64,000 nt of DNA, from the NCBI RefSeq assembly GCF_009696375.1, contig NZ_VUMD01000010.1, positions 82,786 to 146,785 on the forward strand. The letters run 5' to 3'. This DNA is from Clostridium porci. GTDB taxonomy: Bacteria; Bacillota; Clostridia; Lachnospirales; Lachnospiraceae. The translations under genes were made by a program, and so were the position numbers. Under the pieces are notes generated by a model. That model ran no database searches. It saw only the letters and a list, made by a program, of their open reading frames with translations, and was not told where the DNA came from. Below, piece after piece: positions 43,012 through 51,540 of this stretch (the first letter of the stretch is position 1; each line of letters starts with the position of its first letter).

Positions 43012-45822
43012 TTATGAATGAACCCATCGCCCTTCTTCATCTACTGAAAATCCATCTGGCGTCACCGTATTCTTTAATAAGATGCCTTTTGTTCCATCGG
43101 AATCTGTATTAAAATAATACCACACACCGTCAATCAGCTTCCAGCCTGTCACCATTTGTCCCCTGGTACCGTCAGACTCTGGCGCCAGATAGAACGTTTG
43201 ACCGTCTATATTGATCCAGCCATCTGCCATTTTGCCTTCCTGATCAAAATAGTACCACTGATAAGCGCCATCCCACTCTGTGCAAATCCATCTGGATACC
43301 GCCAGCTGTCCATCTTCCATGATAAAACTCCAGGTTTCACCCTCCTGGTTCCAGTTGCCTTTGGACGCATAGGATGGTGCATGCTCTTTCTGTGGCGGAG
43401 TCCTGACTGCATCATCATCGGAGTTCTGATCATGATATTTTTCGTCTCCATCTTCGTTTCCGCCATCCGGTATTTTCTCAAACACTGCCGAAACCTTTAC
43501 ATCTTCTTGCAATACGATTTCATAAACTGTTCCAACCGCTTCTTTCCTCTCTCCGTTAACCAGCCAGTATGATAAGCGGTAACACTCTGACGGCTCTGCA
43601 GTGATCTCTGCCTTTGTATTTTCTTCTCCTTCCTCTACAGCACAGGCAATCATTCCTCCCTCTGTCTGTTCCAGAGTGATCTGGTAACGTTTTGGAATCA
43701 CTTCAAACGGATATGTCTGAAAATCCATGGTATAGTATTTATCTGCCCCTGCTCCCCAGCCTGACTGATGATCCTCATACAGCAGAGCAATCCTTCCATC
43801 TTCCAGTTCTGTCAGACAAGAATACATAAATTCTGCATTGTTCTGATTCACCTGGATATGCTTATCCTTCATCCATTCCATGGTATTATCATCATTGACC
43901 AGACCTACGAAAATCTTTCCATTCAATCGCTTACCACCTTTCGATGCCAAACCGCCCGTACTGCTGTTAGATCCCTGTCCATCTGGTCCTGTTGGGCAGG
44001 ATACTAATAATACCTGTCTGCCTTTTTCCTTTCGGGAATACCTGACAGCAGAGATCTGACAGTTGGAATTCGTAAGCAGACCGGTCTGGACCGGTTTTTC
44101 CCACCCATCTTCTCCATAATCAACATAGCAAAGATGAGAGGTTCCGTTTCGGAAAAAGAATCTCAAGGTCCCATCCTCCAGTTCTACCACTGCACTCTCT
44201 GAACTCCACTGATCCGGAGTTCCTGTTTCTACACGATTCCAGCTCTCCCCATCATCTTCCGAGTAGATAAAATCCATTCTCTGTGTTGCTTCACTGCCCT
44301 TATAGGAGTAGGCAGCAAATACGATCGTTCCGTCTTCTGTCACAATGCCGCGGCCAGGTGCTGCCAGATATGCCAGTTCTTTATCGGTTTTAACATTTAA
44401 AAGCTGTGGTGCTGACCAGTTTTCTCCTCCATCATCGGAAGTTGTCAGATAAAAGTAACTAGTTCTCATGACCTGATAAGGAGAATCATAGAAGAACAGA
44501 TTGCTGTCTGCTCCATTTCCTGTAATATTAAAATATTCATCTACCACATAGCCCGGTACTGCATTTCCATCTTTTGCATAAATGGTATCCCCATCCAGAT
44601 AAAACTGATAGCTGTCATCTGATCCATCTGCATTACGCTCCTTTAACCGCAGTTTTCCATCTTCATTAAAACCGGTCACAGCCTTTGGTGCAATATCTTT
44701 ATTCCCATTCAGCGCCACACCGTATGGATACAGATCGCACAACATATAGATTTTGTCTCCGTCCGTGGCAAGTGCCGGATCAATAAAGGTAGTAGATCTG
44801 GTTCCATTGTAAGAATTTCCGTTATCTCCAAGATAGTTCGCAAACGTATAATTCCACGAAGTCCCGCCATCTGTTGACCATGATACGATGGTATCCAATC
44901 CGCCGCCGTCATAAGTCGTATTCCATCTGGCATCTGCTGCCGCCACGATCCTACCATCTGCCAGCGTAATCATGGCTGGAATACGGAAGCTGGTGCTGCC
45001 CCCGATCCCCTTTGGAAATGGATGACCAGACGTGACACCGTCTTTCGGACGTGAAGCCATGTGACTTGCCTTTGTGCTGGTACCCAGATAGCTTACTGTA
45101 TAGACAGAAAAATTTTCAACCTGTACTTCTATAGTTTGTGCCTCCTCATTTACCATACAATCCAGCTTTTGTGCCTCCTCCAGTCTCTCATCCATATGAA
45201 ACACTTCCAGCTGTGTCTCCCCTTCTTTCACCGCTCTCATATCTACCTTTGCAAACGAAACTGTCACTTCACCGGCATTGGTATCCGCCTGCAGTTCCTG
45301 TCCCTTTTTATTCCTGATGGTAATATCGAAGGCAAGCAATTCCTGAATATTTCTAGTATCGCCTTCCTTTTTTAATTCCTCCCGCACAGCAGTTTGGAGC
45401 TTTTCTTTTTCCTGTCTTCCTGTCACCTGGCTGACCTGAAGCACTGCTCCTTTTGGGAATACTCCTTCTGGAGCAGAGACTGTGATCCGTATATCACCTG
45501 CCATTTTGCTTTTTTCAAATGCGGGATATTCTTCCTTCTGCACCGCATCACTTCCTGTTGCCACAGTTTCCAATTTTGGTGATTCCTGCTCCCGCGTTGC
45601 ATTACTGCCGGTAGCAATCCTTTCAAATTTGGGTAAAGAGAGAACAGATGGAACATCCATCCGATTCTTTGCAATCCCTGTGCCTCTCCCGCTGACGTTT
45701 ACTGCTTGATAAGTCTCCGGTCCATCAACGATCATTGCAGCTGCCGCTTCTGACATATTGCCCGCAAGGATTACCGACATACTCACTGCAAACAACTGCT
45801 TCCACTTGTTCTTCCTTCTCAT
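43012..45822 (-). CDS. nanH: Surface sialidase (exo-alpha-sialidase, GH33)
   Basis: This ~936-residue secreted enzyme removes terminal sialic acids. The start is ATG 45822, nine bases after AGGAGG; a GTG six bases upstream is too close. A signal peptide (KQLFAVSMSVILAGNMSEAA) leads to a Thr/Ser/Asn segment (IATGSNATRE, VATGSDAVQK). The catalytic part (residues ~270-680) has the FRIP motif (STSFRIPAM) and Asp-boxes (STDGGTSW, TSDDGGENW, SEDDGESW). It ends with a ~60-residue beta segment, a charged linker, and wall-binding repeats (ICTEWDGAYQWYYFDQEGKM, ADGWINIDGQTFYLAPESDG, WKLIDGVWYYFNTDSDGTKG). The tail closely resembles that of the beta-galactosidase at 53405-59914. Confidence 0.93.
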   Translation of the reverse strand: MRRKNKWKQLFAVSMSVILAGNMSEAAAAMIVDGPETYQAVNVSGRGTGIAKNRMDVPSVLSLPKFERIATGSNATREQESPKLETVATGSDAVQKEEYPAFEKSKMAGDIRITVSAPEGVFPKGAVLQVSQVTGRQEKEKLQTAVREELKKEGDTRNIQELLAFDITIRNKKGQELQADTNAGEVTVSFAKVDMRAVKEGETQLEVFHMDERLEEAQKLDCMVNEEAQTIEVQVENFSVYTVSYLGTSTKASHMASRPKDGVTSGHPFPKGIGGSTSFRIPAMITLADGRIVAAADARWNTTYDGGGLDTIVSWSTDGGTSWNYTFANYLGDNGNSYNGTRSTTFIDPALATDGDKIYMLCDLYPYGVALNGNKDIAPKAVTGFNEDGKLRLKERNADGSDDSYQFYLDGDTIYAKDGNAVPGYVVDEYFNITGNGADSNLFFYDSPYQVMRTSYFYLTTSDDGGENWSAPQLLNVKTDKELAYLAAPGRGIVTEDGTIVFAAYSYKGSEATQRMDFIYSEDDGESWNRVETGTPDQWSSESAVVELEDGTLRFFFRNGTSHLCYVDYGEDGWEKPVQTGLLTNSNCQISAVRYSRKEKGRQVLLVSCPTGPDGQGSNSSTGGLASKGGKRLNGKIFVGLVNDDNTMEWMKDKHIQVNQNNAEFMYSCLTELEDGRIALLYEDHQSGWGAGADKYYTMDFQTYPFEVIPKRYQITLEQTEGGMIACAVEEGEENTKAEITAEPSECYRLSYWLVNGERKEAVGTVYEIVLQEDVKVSAVFEKIPDGGNEDGDEKYHDQNSDDDAVRTPPQKEHAPSYASKGNWNQEGETWSFIMEDGQLAVSRWICTEWDGAYQWYYFDQEGKMADGWINIDGQTFYLAPESDGTRGQMVTGWKLIDGVWYYFNTDSDGTKGILLKNTVTPDGFSVDEEGRWVHS

Positions 45823-45885
45823 TTGCACGTTCCTCCTATTTTTCTCCAGGCTGCTGGAGACAACCTGTGCAAAACTTGCAATCTC

Positions 45886-45914
45886 ATTTTACATGCAAAA
45901 AATATTTCTGTCAA
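45886..45914 (-). promoter_or_regulatory. Promoter of the sialidase gene
   Basis: On the minus strand TTGACA (45909-45914), a 17-base spacer and TAAAAT (45886-45891) make a near-perfect sigma-A promoter about 65 bases before the start codon. Confidence 0.75.
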
Positions 45915-46109
45915 TATTATTATACTGGAAGATTTTTTTATTTTAGTTTTCGTTATAATATACAAACAGCACAATCCTATCTCCATTTTTCTTCTGGCAG
46001 CCCAGAGTGCTTTGCCTGTCCGTACACGAATGATTTTACAATGAACTAATAGTACCATCAGAGTTACCAGAAGAATTGATGTTTGTCATCATAATTTTAA
46101 TAACTTTAA

Positions 46110-46171
46110 ATAGCGTAAAATCAAGTACGTAAGTTACCGGTAACAAACTTACGTACTTGATTTTACGCTAT
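46110..46171. repeat. Long perfect inverted repeat
   Basis: Two 26-base arms (46110-46135 and 46146-46171) are perfectly complementary around a 10-base loop whose centre is itself a GTTACCGGTAAC palindrome. It lies between the MBL gene and the sialidase promoter. A modest T run follows on the minus strand, so it may be the terminator of the PTS-MBL operon. The length of the arms is unusual for a plain terminator. The remaining intergenic sequence shows no gene. Confidence 0.7.
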
Positions 46172-46278
46172 CTCTTAAGCAGCATTACTCTCCACAACGA
46201 TTCAATTCGTCATTTATTCTGCCTGCCAGCCTTGTTTTACTTTGTCAATCACAGTGTCAAACGTGTTATATGCCCCTC

Positions 46279-47097
46279 CTATACTGCCTTTTCCAAAGAA
46301 TATTTAATATTACCCTCTTTGCCGTCTGCTCTGCTTCCATCTTCGGATAATTTATGGGCAGAGAATAATTTATATCCGTGCTCCATAACAGGAACATGGT
46401 CGTCCTTTCCAGACAGAATCAAATCACAGCATTCTATTACATGATCCAATAGTTCCTTTGGCGACCAGAAGGTTCCATGATTGCGGTAAATCCTGTCGTA
46501 CTCTCCCTCTAAGGTCTTTAATTTCCCCAAACTGTTCTTGTATTCAGAAACGGTAGAAGAAAATTCATCAAACAGCAATACCCCAACCCCACATGCATCA
46601 CCAAAGATAATCGTGCGTTCCTCCAAAATCAACGGGCACATTATCCCAGGTGTATGTCCCGGAACCTCAATCATGCGAATAGTAATCCCGCCTAAGTCAA
46701 AGCATTGTCCATCGTGTATGGGCAAAAATCCAGTTGGTTCCGCATATGGCATTATCTCCTCCTCCTGAAATTTCCTTATTGCCTTATTTTGCTTTTTTAA
46801 TGCTTCTCTCCACTGCGGTTGACTATGCTTTTTGTAAACCGGAAGTTCCTTCACATTCATGTAAACGGTATCAAACTGAATCGCTCCCCCATTGTGGTCA
46901 TAATGTCCATGGGTCAATATAGCAAACACCGGCTTCTCCGTAAGTTCTCTTACACATTCCAATAAATTACCGTATCCCAGGCAGGTATCTATTAGACATG
47001 CCCGCTCTTTTCCAATCACCAGGTAGCAGCATACCTGTGCAATATCCGTGATTCTGATTAAGTGATCTGATAATCGCTCTGTTTTAAAGATGTTCAT
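46279..47097 (-). CDS. MBL-fold metallo-hydrolase
   Basis: The 272-residue protein carries the metallo-beta-lactamase-fold motif HxHxDH in ILTHGHYDHNGG (residues ~61-72), with VPGHTPGIMCPL, IIFGDACG and RNHGTF as further metal-ligand regions. The substrate is unknown. I prefer ATG 47097; GAGGG lies nine bases upstream, too close to the ATG at 47106. It lies 22 bases after the PTS IIBC gene and is probably co-transcribed, so it may act on the sugar or a metabolite linked to that transporter (inference). Confidence 0.88.
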   Translation of the reverse strand: MNIFKTERLSDHLIRITDIAQVCCYLVIGKERACLIDTCLGYGNLLECVRELTEKPVFAILTHGHYDHNGGAIQFDTVYMNVKELPVYKKHSQPQWREALKKQNKAIRKFQEEEIMPYAEPTGFLPIHDGQCFDLGGITIRMIEVPGHTPGIMCPLILEERTIIFGDACGVGVLLFDEFSSTVSEYKNSLGKLKTLEGEYDRIYRNHGTFWSPKELLDHVIECCDLILSGKDDHVPVMEHGYKLFSAHKLSEDGSRADGKEGNIKYSLEKAV

Positions 47098-47119
47098 TTT
47101 CGGCATCCCTCACTTTCTG

Positions 47120-48517
47120 CTAATCCTCCTTCACCTTAAAGAACATCATTGTAATAAATCCCAACACCAATCCACCGGCTACTGCGATTACTAGAGCTAT
47201 ATAGTTTTTGGCATCTCCTCCTACAAATGCCGGTGGAAGATAAATTCCATTGGAGGTATTTAATATATAGGCGGTCAAATGCAGTGTTCCTGCAATCAGT
47301 CCATTCATTGCGCCTGCAATCATCGTAGCAATCAACGGTGTTCTATATGGTATCATTAGTCCATAAATAATCGGTTCTCCCACTCCTCCCAATAACCATG
47401 TGGTAAAGTAGCTGATGGTCATTGCCTTGTTATCCTTTTTCTTAAACTTCACTGCACAAGCAAGCGTTACCCCTGCAAAAGCCCAGCTTACTGCTAATAT
47501 TGCAGGCTCTAAGAAGGAATCACAGCCTAACTGTGGGAAGGTAACGAATAGATAAGTAAATAATACAGGATGCATTCCAGTTGCTACCAGTAATGGAAAT
47601 GTTGCTGCTACAACTGCTACTGCTAATGGTGCTGCAACGGAATTTAGGGAGATAATTGCATTGCAGATATAGGTTCCAAGTACAGATCCCAAGGGAGCTA
47701 AAACACATAATTCCAATGGAAGCATGACTAGCAGTGTTCCTAAAGGCACCAGAAATACTTTCAAAACATTTGGTGTGAATGTTCGAAAAAGCTTCTCCAC
47801 GTAGGACATAATCCAGATGGTCAAAATAATCGGAAGCACTGTGCTGTTATAATCCTGCAGCTTACATGGAATACCATAGACAGAAAAGCTTGTTCCCGCT
47901 GCTGCCAGCTCGATAAATCCCGGATATACAAGTACTGCTCCTAAAAGCATCCCCATTGCCTGACTGCATTGCAGCTTTTTGGCTGCCGAGCTTCCTACGA
48001 AGATTGGCAGAAAATAAAAGCCTACAGAGCCCGCAAGGTTAAATAACGTGTAGATATCTGTAGTATCTGATACGATCCCCAATAGACTTGGCCCAATGAC
48101 TGCTGCAACCATCTTACACAATGAGGATACAAGCAGAATCGGTATGATTGGCGTCAGGCTTCCTGACAGATAATCCAGCACGGCATTCATTTTTCCTTTG
48201 CAGCCACGCTCTTTCTTTGTATCTGTCTCTGCCTCCCTGACTTTGTTTTCAGCATTTACAGCCGATATCTTGGGGATGATACTGTTGTAATAATCAGCTA
48301 CTTGTGTTCCAATTACAATCTGAAACTGGTTTCCTTTGACAACCACTCCTGCGACACCCTTTAGCTTCTTTATTGCCTCTTCCTTCGGAATACTCTGATC
48401 TCTCAGTTCAAAACGCAATCTCGTCTGACAGTGTGTCAGATTTACAATGTTTTCATCCCCTCCAACTGCTTCTAAAATCTGGTCCGTGAGCTTGTCCATT
48501 TCGTCTTTTTTTGTCAT
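47120..48517 (-). CDS. PTS transporter subunit IIBC (glucose/beta-glucoside superfamily)
   Basis: This 465-residue protein has an N-terminal EIIB domain with the phosphorylated Cys in VNLTHCQTRLRFEL (about residue 30), then an EIIC domain with some ten membrane helices (ILLVSSLCKMVAAVIGPSLL, and LLGGVGEPIIYGLMIPYRTP near the end). No EIIA domain is attached, so another protein must provide it. The start is ATG 48517 with AAGGAG upstream; the longer frame from 48538 begins before that site. The divergent RpiR regulator and operators indicate substrate induction. The sugar cannot be named from sequence; amino sugars and glycosides are common in this group. Confidence 0.87.
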   Translation of the reverse strand: MTKKDEMDKLTDQILEAVGGDENIVNLTHCQTRLRFELRDQSIPKEEAIKKLKGVAGVVVKGNQFQIVIGTQVADYYNSIIPKISAVNAENKVREAETDTKKERGCKGKMNAVLDYLSGSLTPIIPILLVSSLCKMVAAVIGPSLLGIVSDTTDIYTLFNLAGSVGFYFLPIFVGSSAAKKLQCSQAMGMLLGAVLVYPGFIELAAAGTSFSVYGIPCKLQDYNSTVLPIILTIWIMSYVEKLFRTFTPNVLKVFLVPLGTLLVMLPLELCVLAPLGSVLGTYICNAIISLNSVAAPLAVAVVAATFPLLVATGMHPVLFTYLFVTFPQLGCDSFLEPAILAVSWAFAGVTLACAVKFKKKDNKAMTISYFTTWLLGGVGEPIIYGLMIPYRTPLIATMIAGAMNGLIAGTLHLTAYILNTSNGIYLPPAFVGGDAKNYIALVIAVAGGLVLGFITMMFFKVKED

Positions 48518-48579
48518 CGTCTTCTTTCTCCTTATCATTATTTTGTTTTGTATTACTGCATGTCCCGATTTCTAATAAA

Positions 48580-48608
48580 GTTATATCATTTTTGAATCAT
48601 TTATTCAA
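48580..48608 (-). promoter_or_regulatory. Promoter of the PTS-MBL operon
   Basis: On the minus strand TTGAAT (48603-48608), 17 bases and TATAAC (48580-48585). The operator-like repeat at 48592-48608 covers the -35 and spacer. Confidence 0.6.
48592..48608. promoter_or_regulatory. RpiR operator-like repeat 1
   Basis: TTGAAT, five bases, ATTCAA. The arms are perfectly complementary. It overlaps the PTS promoter, so binding would block it. Confidence 0.6.
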
Positions 48609-48615
48609 TATTTAG

Positions 48616-48632
48616 TTGAATTATTTATTCAT
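48616..48632. promoter_or_regulatory. RpiR operator-like repeat 2
   Basis: TTGAAT, five bases, ATTCAT. It starts 24 bases after repeat 1 and differs from it by one arm base. Confidence 0.55.
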
Positions 48633-48690
48633 AAAATTGCATCTTTTTATTTTCACAAAATTAAAAATGCCCTATCTTTTAAGCATTCCA

Positions 48691-48719
48691 TTGAATGATT
48701 TCAAAAAGCATGCTATGAT
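48691..48719 (+). promoter_or_regulatory. Promoter of the RpiR gene
   Basis: TTGAAT, 17 bases, TATGAT with a TGC just before the -10 (extended -10). It supports the start codon at 48772 rather than the ORF start at 48616. Confidence 0.6.
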
Positions 48720-48732
48720 ATTGAATAGTATG

Positions 48733-48749
48733 TTGAATGAATCATTCAG
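48733..48749. promoter_or_regulatory. RpiR operator-like repeat 3
   Basis: TTGAAT, five bases, ATTCAG. It lies just downstream of the predicted RpiR transcription start, suggesting autoregulation. Confidence 0.5.
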
Positions 48750-48771
48750 TTTGGAAAGGATGATAGAATCT

Positions 48772-49539
48772 ATGAATATATTAGAAGAAATCAAAGCACA
48801 CAAAGACGATCTGACCCCAAAAGAGCTTAAAATCTTTCATATTGTAATGAATAACCCCATTGACATCAGCAGCAGTACTACCTCACAGATTGCCGCCCGC
48901 TATCATGTATCTCAAAGCAGTATCAGCCGTTTCTGCCAAAAAGTTGGTTACAGCAGCTTCAGTGATTTTCGCATGGCGCTGTATCTCTCTAGTTCTACCA
49001 ATAAGTTTGATGAACTAAAACTTCCTGAATTTCAGGATTTCACCTACTATATGTGTGAACAGGTGAAAGCTGTGAAAGCTGCCCTTACCGATACGCTTCT
49101 CCACTCCCTGGCAGAGCGAATTCTCAACTCCGATTCCATCTATGTCTCCGGAGCCACCTACAGCAGTATTCCTGCCCAATTATTAACACAACAGCTAGTA
49201 CTTGCTTCCGTTCCTGCTCATTTTGTTCCAAACGGAAACGAGATTGAATTACTCCACATTACCAGAAATACCGATACCTTCATTTTGTTTTCTGCCGGCA
49301 ACCCAACTCATGCCGATTTTTTGAATTCCACAAAGGAAATCTCATTGGAAAAGAAACCCTATACGATTTTGATTACATTTTCCAACAAGCATCCATTGCG
49401 TAAGTTAGTAGACGCTGTCATCTGCCTTCCCAACTGGGTTTCCCTCCATTATCCTGTGTCCGTGGACAATTCCTTTACCACAAATACCTTTTGTAATATC
49501 TTTTTTAACTACCTGATGAATTTTATCAGTGAGCATTAA
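48772..49539 (+). CDS. RpiR-family (MurR type) transcriptional regulator
   Basis: The 255-residue protein has an RpiR HTH domain (LTPKELKIFHIVMNNPIDIS, then AARYHVSQSSISRFCQKVGY) and a C-terminal SIS sugar-phosphate-binding domain (residues ~105-245: SDSIYVSGATYSSIPAQLLT). Such proteins sense phosphosugars. The start is ATG 48772, where RpiR similarity begins; an in-frame ORF extends back to 48616 through the promoter and operator region and is unlikely to be translated. It is divergent from the PTS IIBC gene, which it probably controls. Confidence 0.88.
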   Translation: MNILEEIKAHKDDLTPKELKIFHIVMNNPIDISSSTTSQIAARYHVSQSSISRFCQKVGYSSFSDFRMALYLSSSTNKFDELKLPEFQDFTYYMCEQVKAVKAALTDTLLHSLAERILNSDSIYVSGATYSSIPAQLLTQQLVLASVPAHFVPNGNEIELLHITRNTDTFILFSAGNPTHADFLNSTKEISLEKKPYTILITFSNKHPLRKLVDAVICLPNWVSLHYPVSVDNSFTTNTFCNIFFNYLMNFISEH

Positions 49540-49555
49540 CAGTAAAGAAAAAAGA

Positions 49556-49591
49556 GGGCTTGTCAAGACACTCTGCGTCTTAGACAAACCC
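49556..49591. terminator. Bidirectional terminator
   Basis: A stem with GGGCTTGTC/AAGAC pairing to GTCTT/GACAAACCC lies between the convergent RpiR and GGGtGRT genes. A-rich and T-rich flanks on either side fit use in both directions. Confidence 0.75.
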
Positions 49592-49609
49592 TTGATTTTA
49601 TTATATTCT

Positions 49610-50620
49610 TTAGAACTTACCTTCCTTGGCTGCTTCCTCAATGGAAACGGCCACTGCCACAGTCATACCAACCATAGGATTATTACCGGCTCCGATCAGT
49701 CCCATCATCTCTACGTGAGCAGGTACGGAAGAAGAACCAGCGAACTGAGCATCGGAGTGCATACGTCCCATGGTATCGGTCATACCGTAGGAAGCAGGGC
49801 CAGCCGCCATGTTATCCGGATGCAGCGTACGTCCTGTGCCGCCGCCGGAAGCTACGGAGAAGTACTTCTTTCCCTTCTCTATACATTCCTTCTTGTAGGT
49901 GCCTGCTACCGGATGCTGGAATCTTGTGGGGTTGGTGGAATTGCCTGTGATGGAAACGTCAACGCCCTCCTTCCACATGATAGCAACTCCCTCTGTTACA
50001 TCGTTGGCGCCATAGCAATTCACCTTCGCTCTTAAGCCTTCGGAGTAAGACTTTCTCCACAGTTCCTTTACTTCGCCTGTATAATAATCCATCTCAGTCT
50101 CTACATATGTAAATCCGTTGATTCTGGAAATGATCTGTGCCGCATCCTTTCCTAAACCGTTCAGAATAACCCGAAGTGGTTTCTGACGAACCTTATTTGC
50201 CTTCTCTGCAATACCGATAGCGCCCTCAGCAGCCGCAAAGGACTCATGGCCTGCCAGGAAGCAGAAGCAGTCGGTATCCTCTTCCAGAAGCATTTTACCT
50301 AAGTTGCCGTGTCCCAAACCAACCTTGCGCTGATCGGCTACAGAACCAGGGATACAGAATGCCTGAAGTCCCTCGCCAATTGCTGCGGCAGCATCTGCAG
50401 CCTTTCTACAGTCCTTCTTAATAGCGATTGCAGCGCCAACTACATATGCCCAGCAGGCGTTCTCAAAGCAGATTGGCTGAATTTTCTTAACCTGATCATA
50501 TACTTCCAGACCTGCATCTTTGGTAATCTTTTCGGCTTCTTCAATAGAAGCAATGCCATAGCTGTTTAATACAGAATTGATTTTGTCAATTCTTCTCTCA
50601 TATGATTCAAATAATGCCAT
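49610..50620 (-). CDS. GGGtGRT family protein
   Basis: The 336-residue protein contains the name-giving motif in VASGGGTGRTLHPDNMAAGP and conserved Cys residues (QPICFENACWAY, TDCFCFLAGHE). The family is found in anaerobes and is consistently next to a NifU-like Fe-S scaffold gene, as here. Its function is unknown; a link to Fe-S or sulfur metabolism is inferred from that neighbour. The ATG is preceded by AGGAGGA. It is 26 bases after the NifU-like gene. Confidence 0.88.
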   Translation of the reverse strand: MALFESYERRIDKINSVLNSYGIASIEEAEKITKDAGLEVYDQVKKIQPICFENACWAYVVGAAIAIKKDCRKAADAAAAIGEGLQAFCIPGSVADQRKVGLGHGNLGKMLLEEDTDCFCFLAGHESFAAAEGAIGIAEKANKVRQKPLRVILNGLGKDAAQIISRINGFTYVETEMDYYTGEVKELWRKSYSEGLRAKVNCYGANDVTEGVAIMWKEGVDVSITGNSTNPTRFQHPVAGTYKKECIEKGKKYFSVASGGGTGRTLHPDNMAAGPASYGMTDTMGRMHSDAQFAGSSSVPAHVEMMGLIGAGNNPMVGMTVAVAVSIEEAAKEGKF

Positions 50621-50646
50621 CTTCTTATCCTCCTAATTGGTCTTCA

Positions 50647-51339
50647 TCATTCTTTACGTGGGTCGATAATCTTAACAGCGTCAGCAACACGGCCATACTG
50701 GCCCTGTGCTTTCTCCCATGCTGTGTTAGGATCATCGCCTTTTTTGATGAAATCAGTCATCTTGCCAAGACTTACGAACTGATAGCCAATGATCTGATCG
50801 TCTGCATCCAGCGCAATACCGGTTACATAACCCTCAGCCATTTCCAAATAGCGGGGACCTTTCTTTAACGTTCCGTACATAGTGCCTACCTGTGAGCGGA
50901 GGCCCTTTCCTAAATCCTCCAGTCCGGCACCTACAGGAAGTCCCTCCTCAGAGAATGCGCTCTGAGTTCTTCCATATACAATCTGCAGGAACAGCTCTCT
51001 CATAGCGGTATTGATAGCGTCACATACCAGGTCTGTATTTAAAGCTTCCAGTACTGTGCGTCCCGGAAGAATCTCTGCCGCCATAGCTGCGGAGTGTGTC
51101 ATGCCTGAACATCCGATGGTTTCAACCAGAGCCTCCTGGATAATGCCCTCCTTAACATTCAGCGTCAGCTTACAGGCGCCCTGCTGAGGAGCACACCAAC
51201 CCACACCGTGGGTCAGACCTGAAATATCTTTTACTTCTTTTGATTTTACCCATTTTGCTTCTTCAGGAATTGGAGCAGCGCCATGATGAACGCCCTGTGC
51301 AACTGTGCACATTTCTTCTACTTCATGTGAATAAATCAT
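50647..51339 (-). CDS. NifU-like iron-sulfur cluster assembly scaffold protein
   Basis: The 230-residue protein has Cys-containing segments in GVGWCAPQQGACKLTLNV and VETIGCSGMTHSAAMAAEIL, which resemble the IscU/NifU N-terminal scaffold. The C-terminal third (GPRYLEMAEGYVTGIALDAD) is specific to the form paired with GGGtGRT proteins. It is the first gene of a two-gene operon. AAAGGAG lies upstream of the ATG. The biochemical partner is not known. Confidence 0.8.
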   Translation of the reverse strand: MIYSHEVEEMCTVAQGVHHGAAPIPEEAKWVKSKEVKDISGLTHGVGWCAPQQGACKLTLNVKEGIIQEALVETIGCSGMTHSAAMAAEILPGRTVLEALNTDLVCDAINTAMRELFLQIVYGRTQSAFSEEGLPVGAGLEDLGKGLRSQVGTMYGTLKKGPRYLEMAEGYVTGIALDADDQIIGYQFVSLGKMTDFIKKGDDPNTAWEKAQGQYGRVADAVKIIDPRKE

Positions 51340-51540
51340 GTGTTAAAACTCCTTTCAAACATAAATTAATCAAGTACAGTGTCCATTGTTAATTTTATCA
51401 CATCATACTTGGTTTTATTTTCTCACAAAATACGACATTTGGCAAGCTGTTTCTTGCCTCGTACCGCGACAAACCCATAGATGAACAAACGGTACCCCCT
51501 GCCCAAATCTCCGGAAAGAAAAAGAGATGTCCGCGCATAT

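Noticed and set aside
48616..48771. N-terminal extension of the RpiR protein
   Set aside because: This stretch contains the operator-like repeats and the promoter; family similarity starts at ATG 48772.
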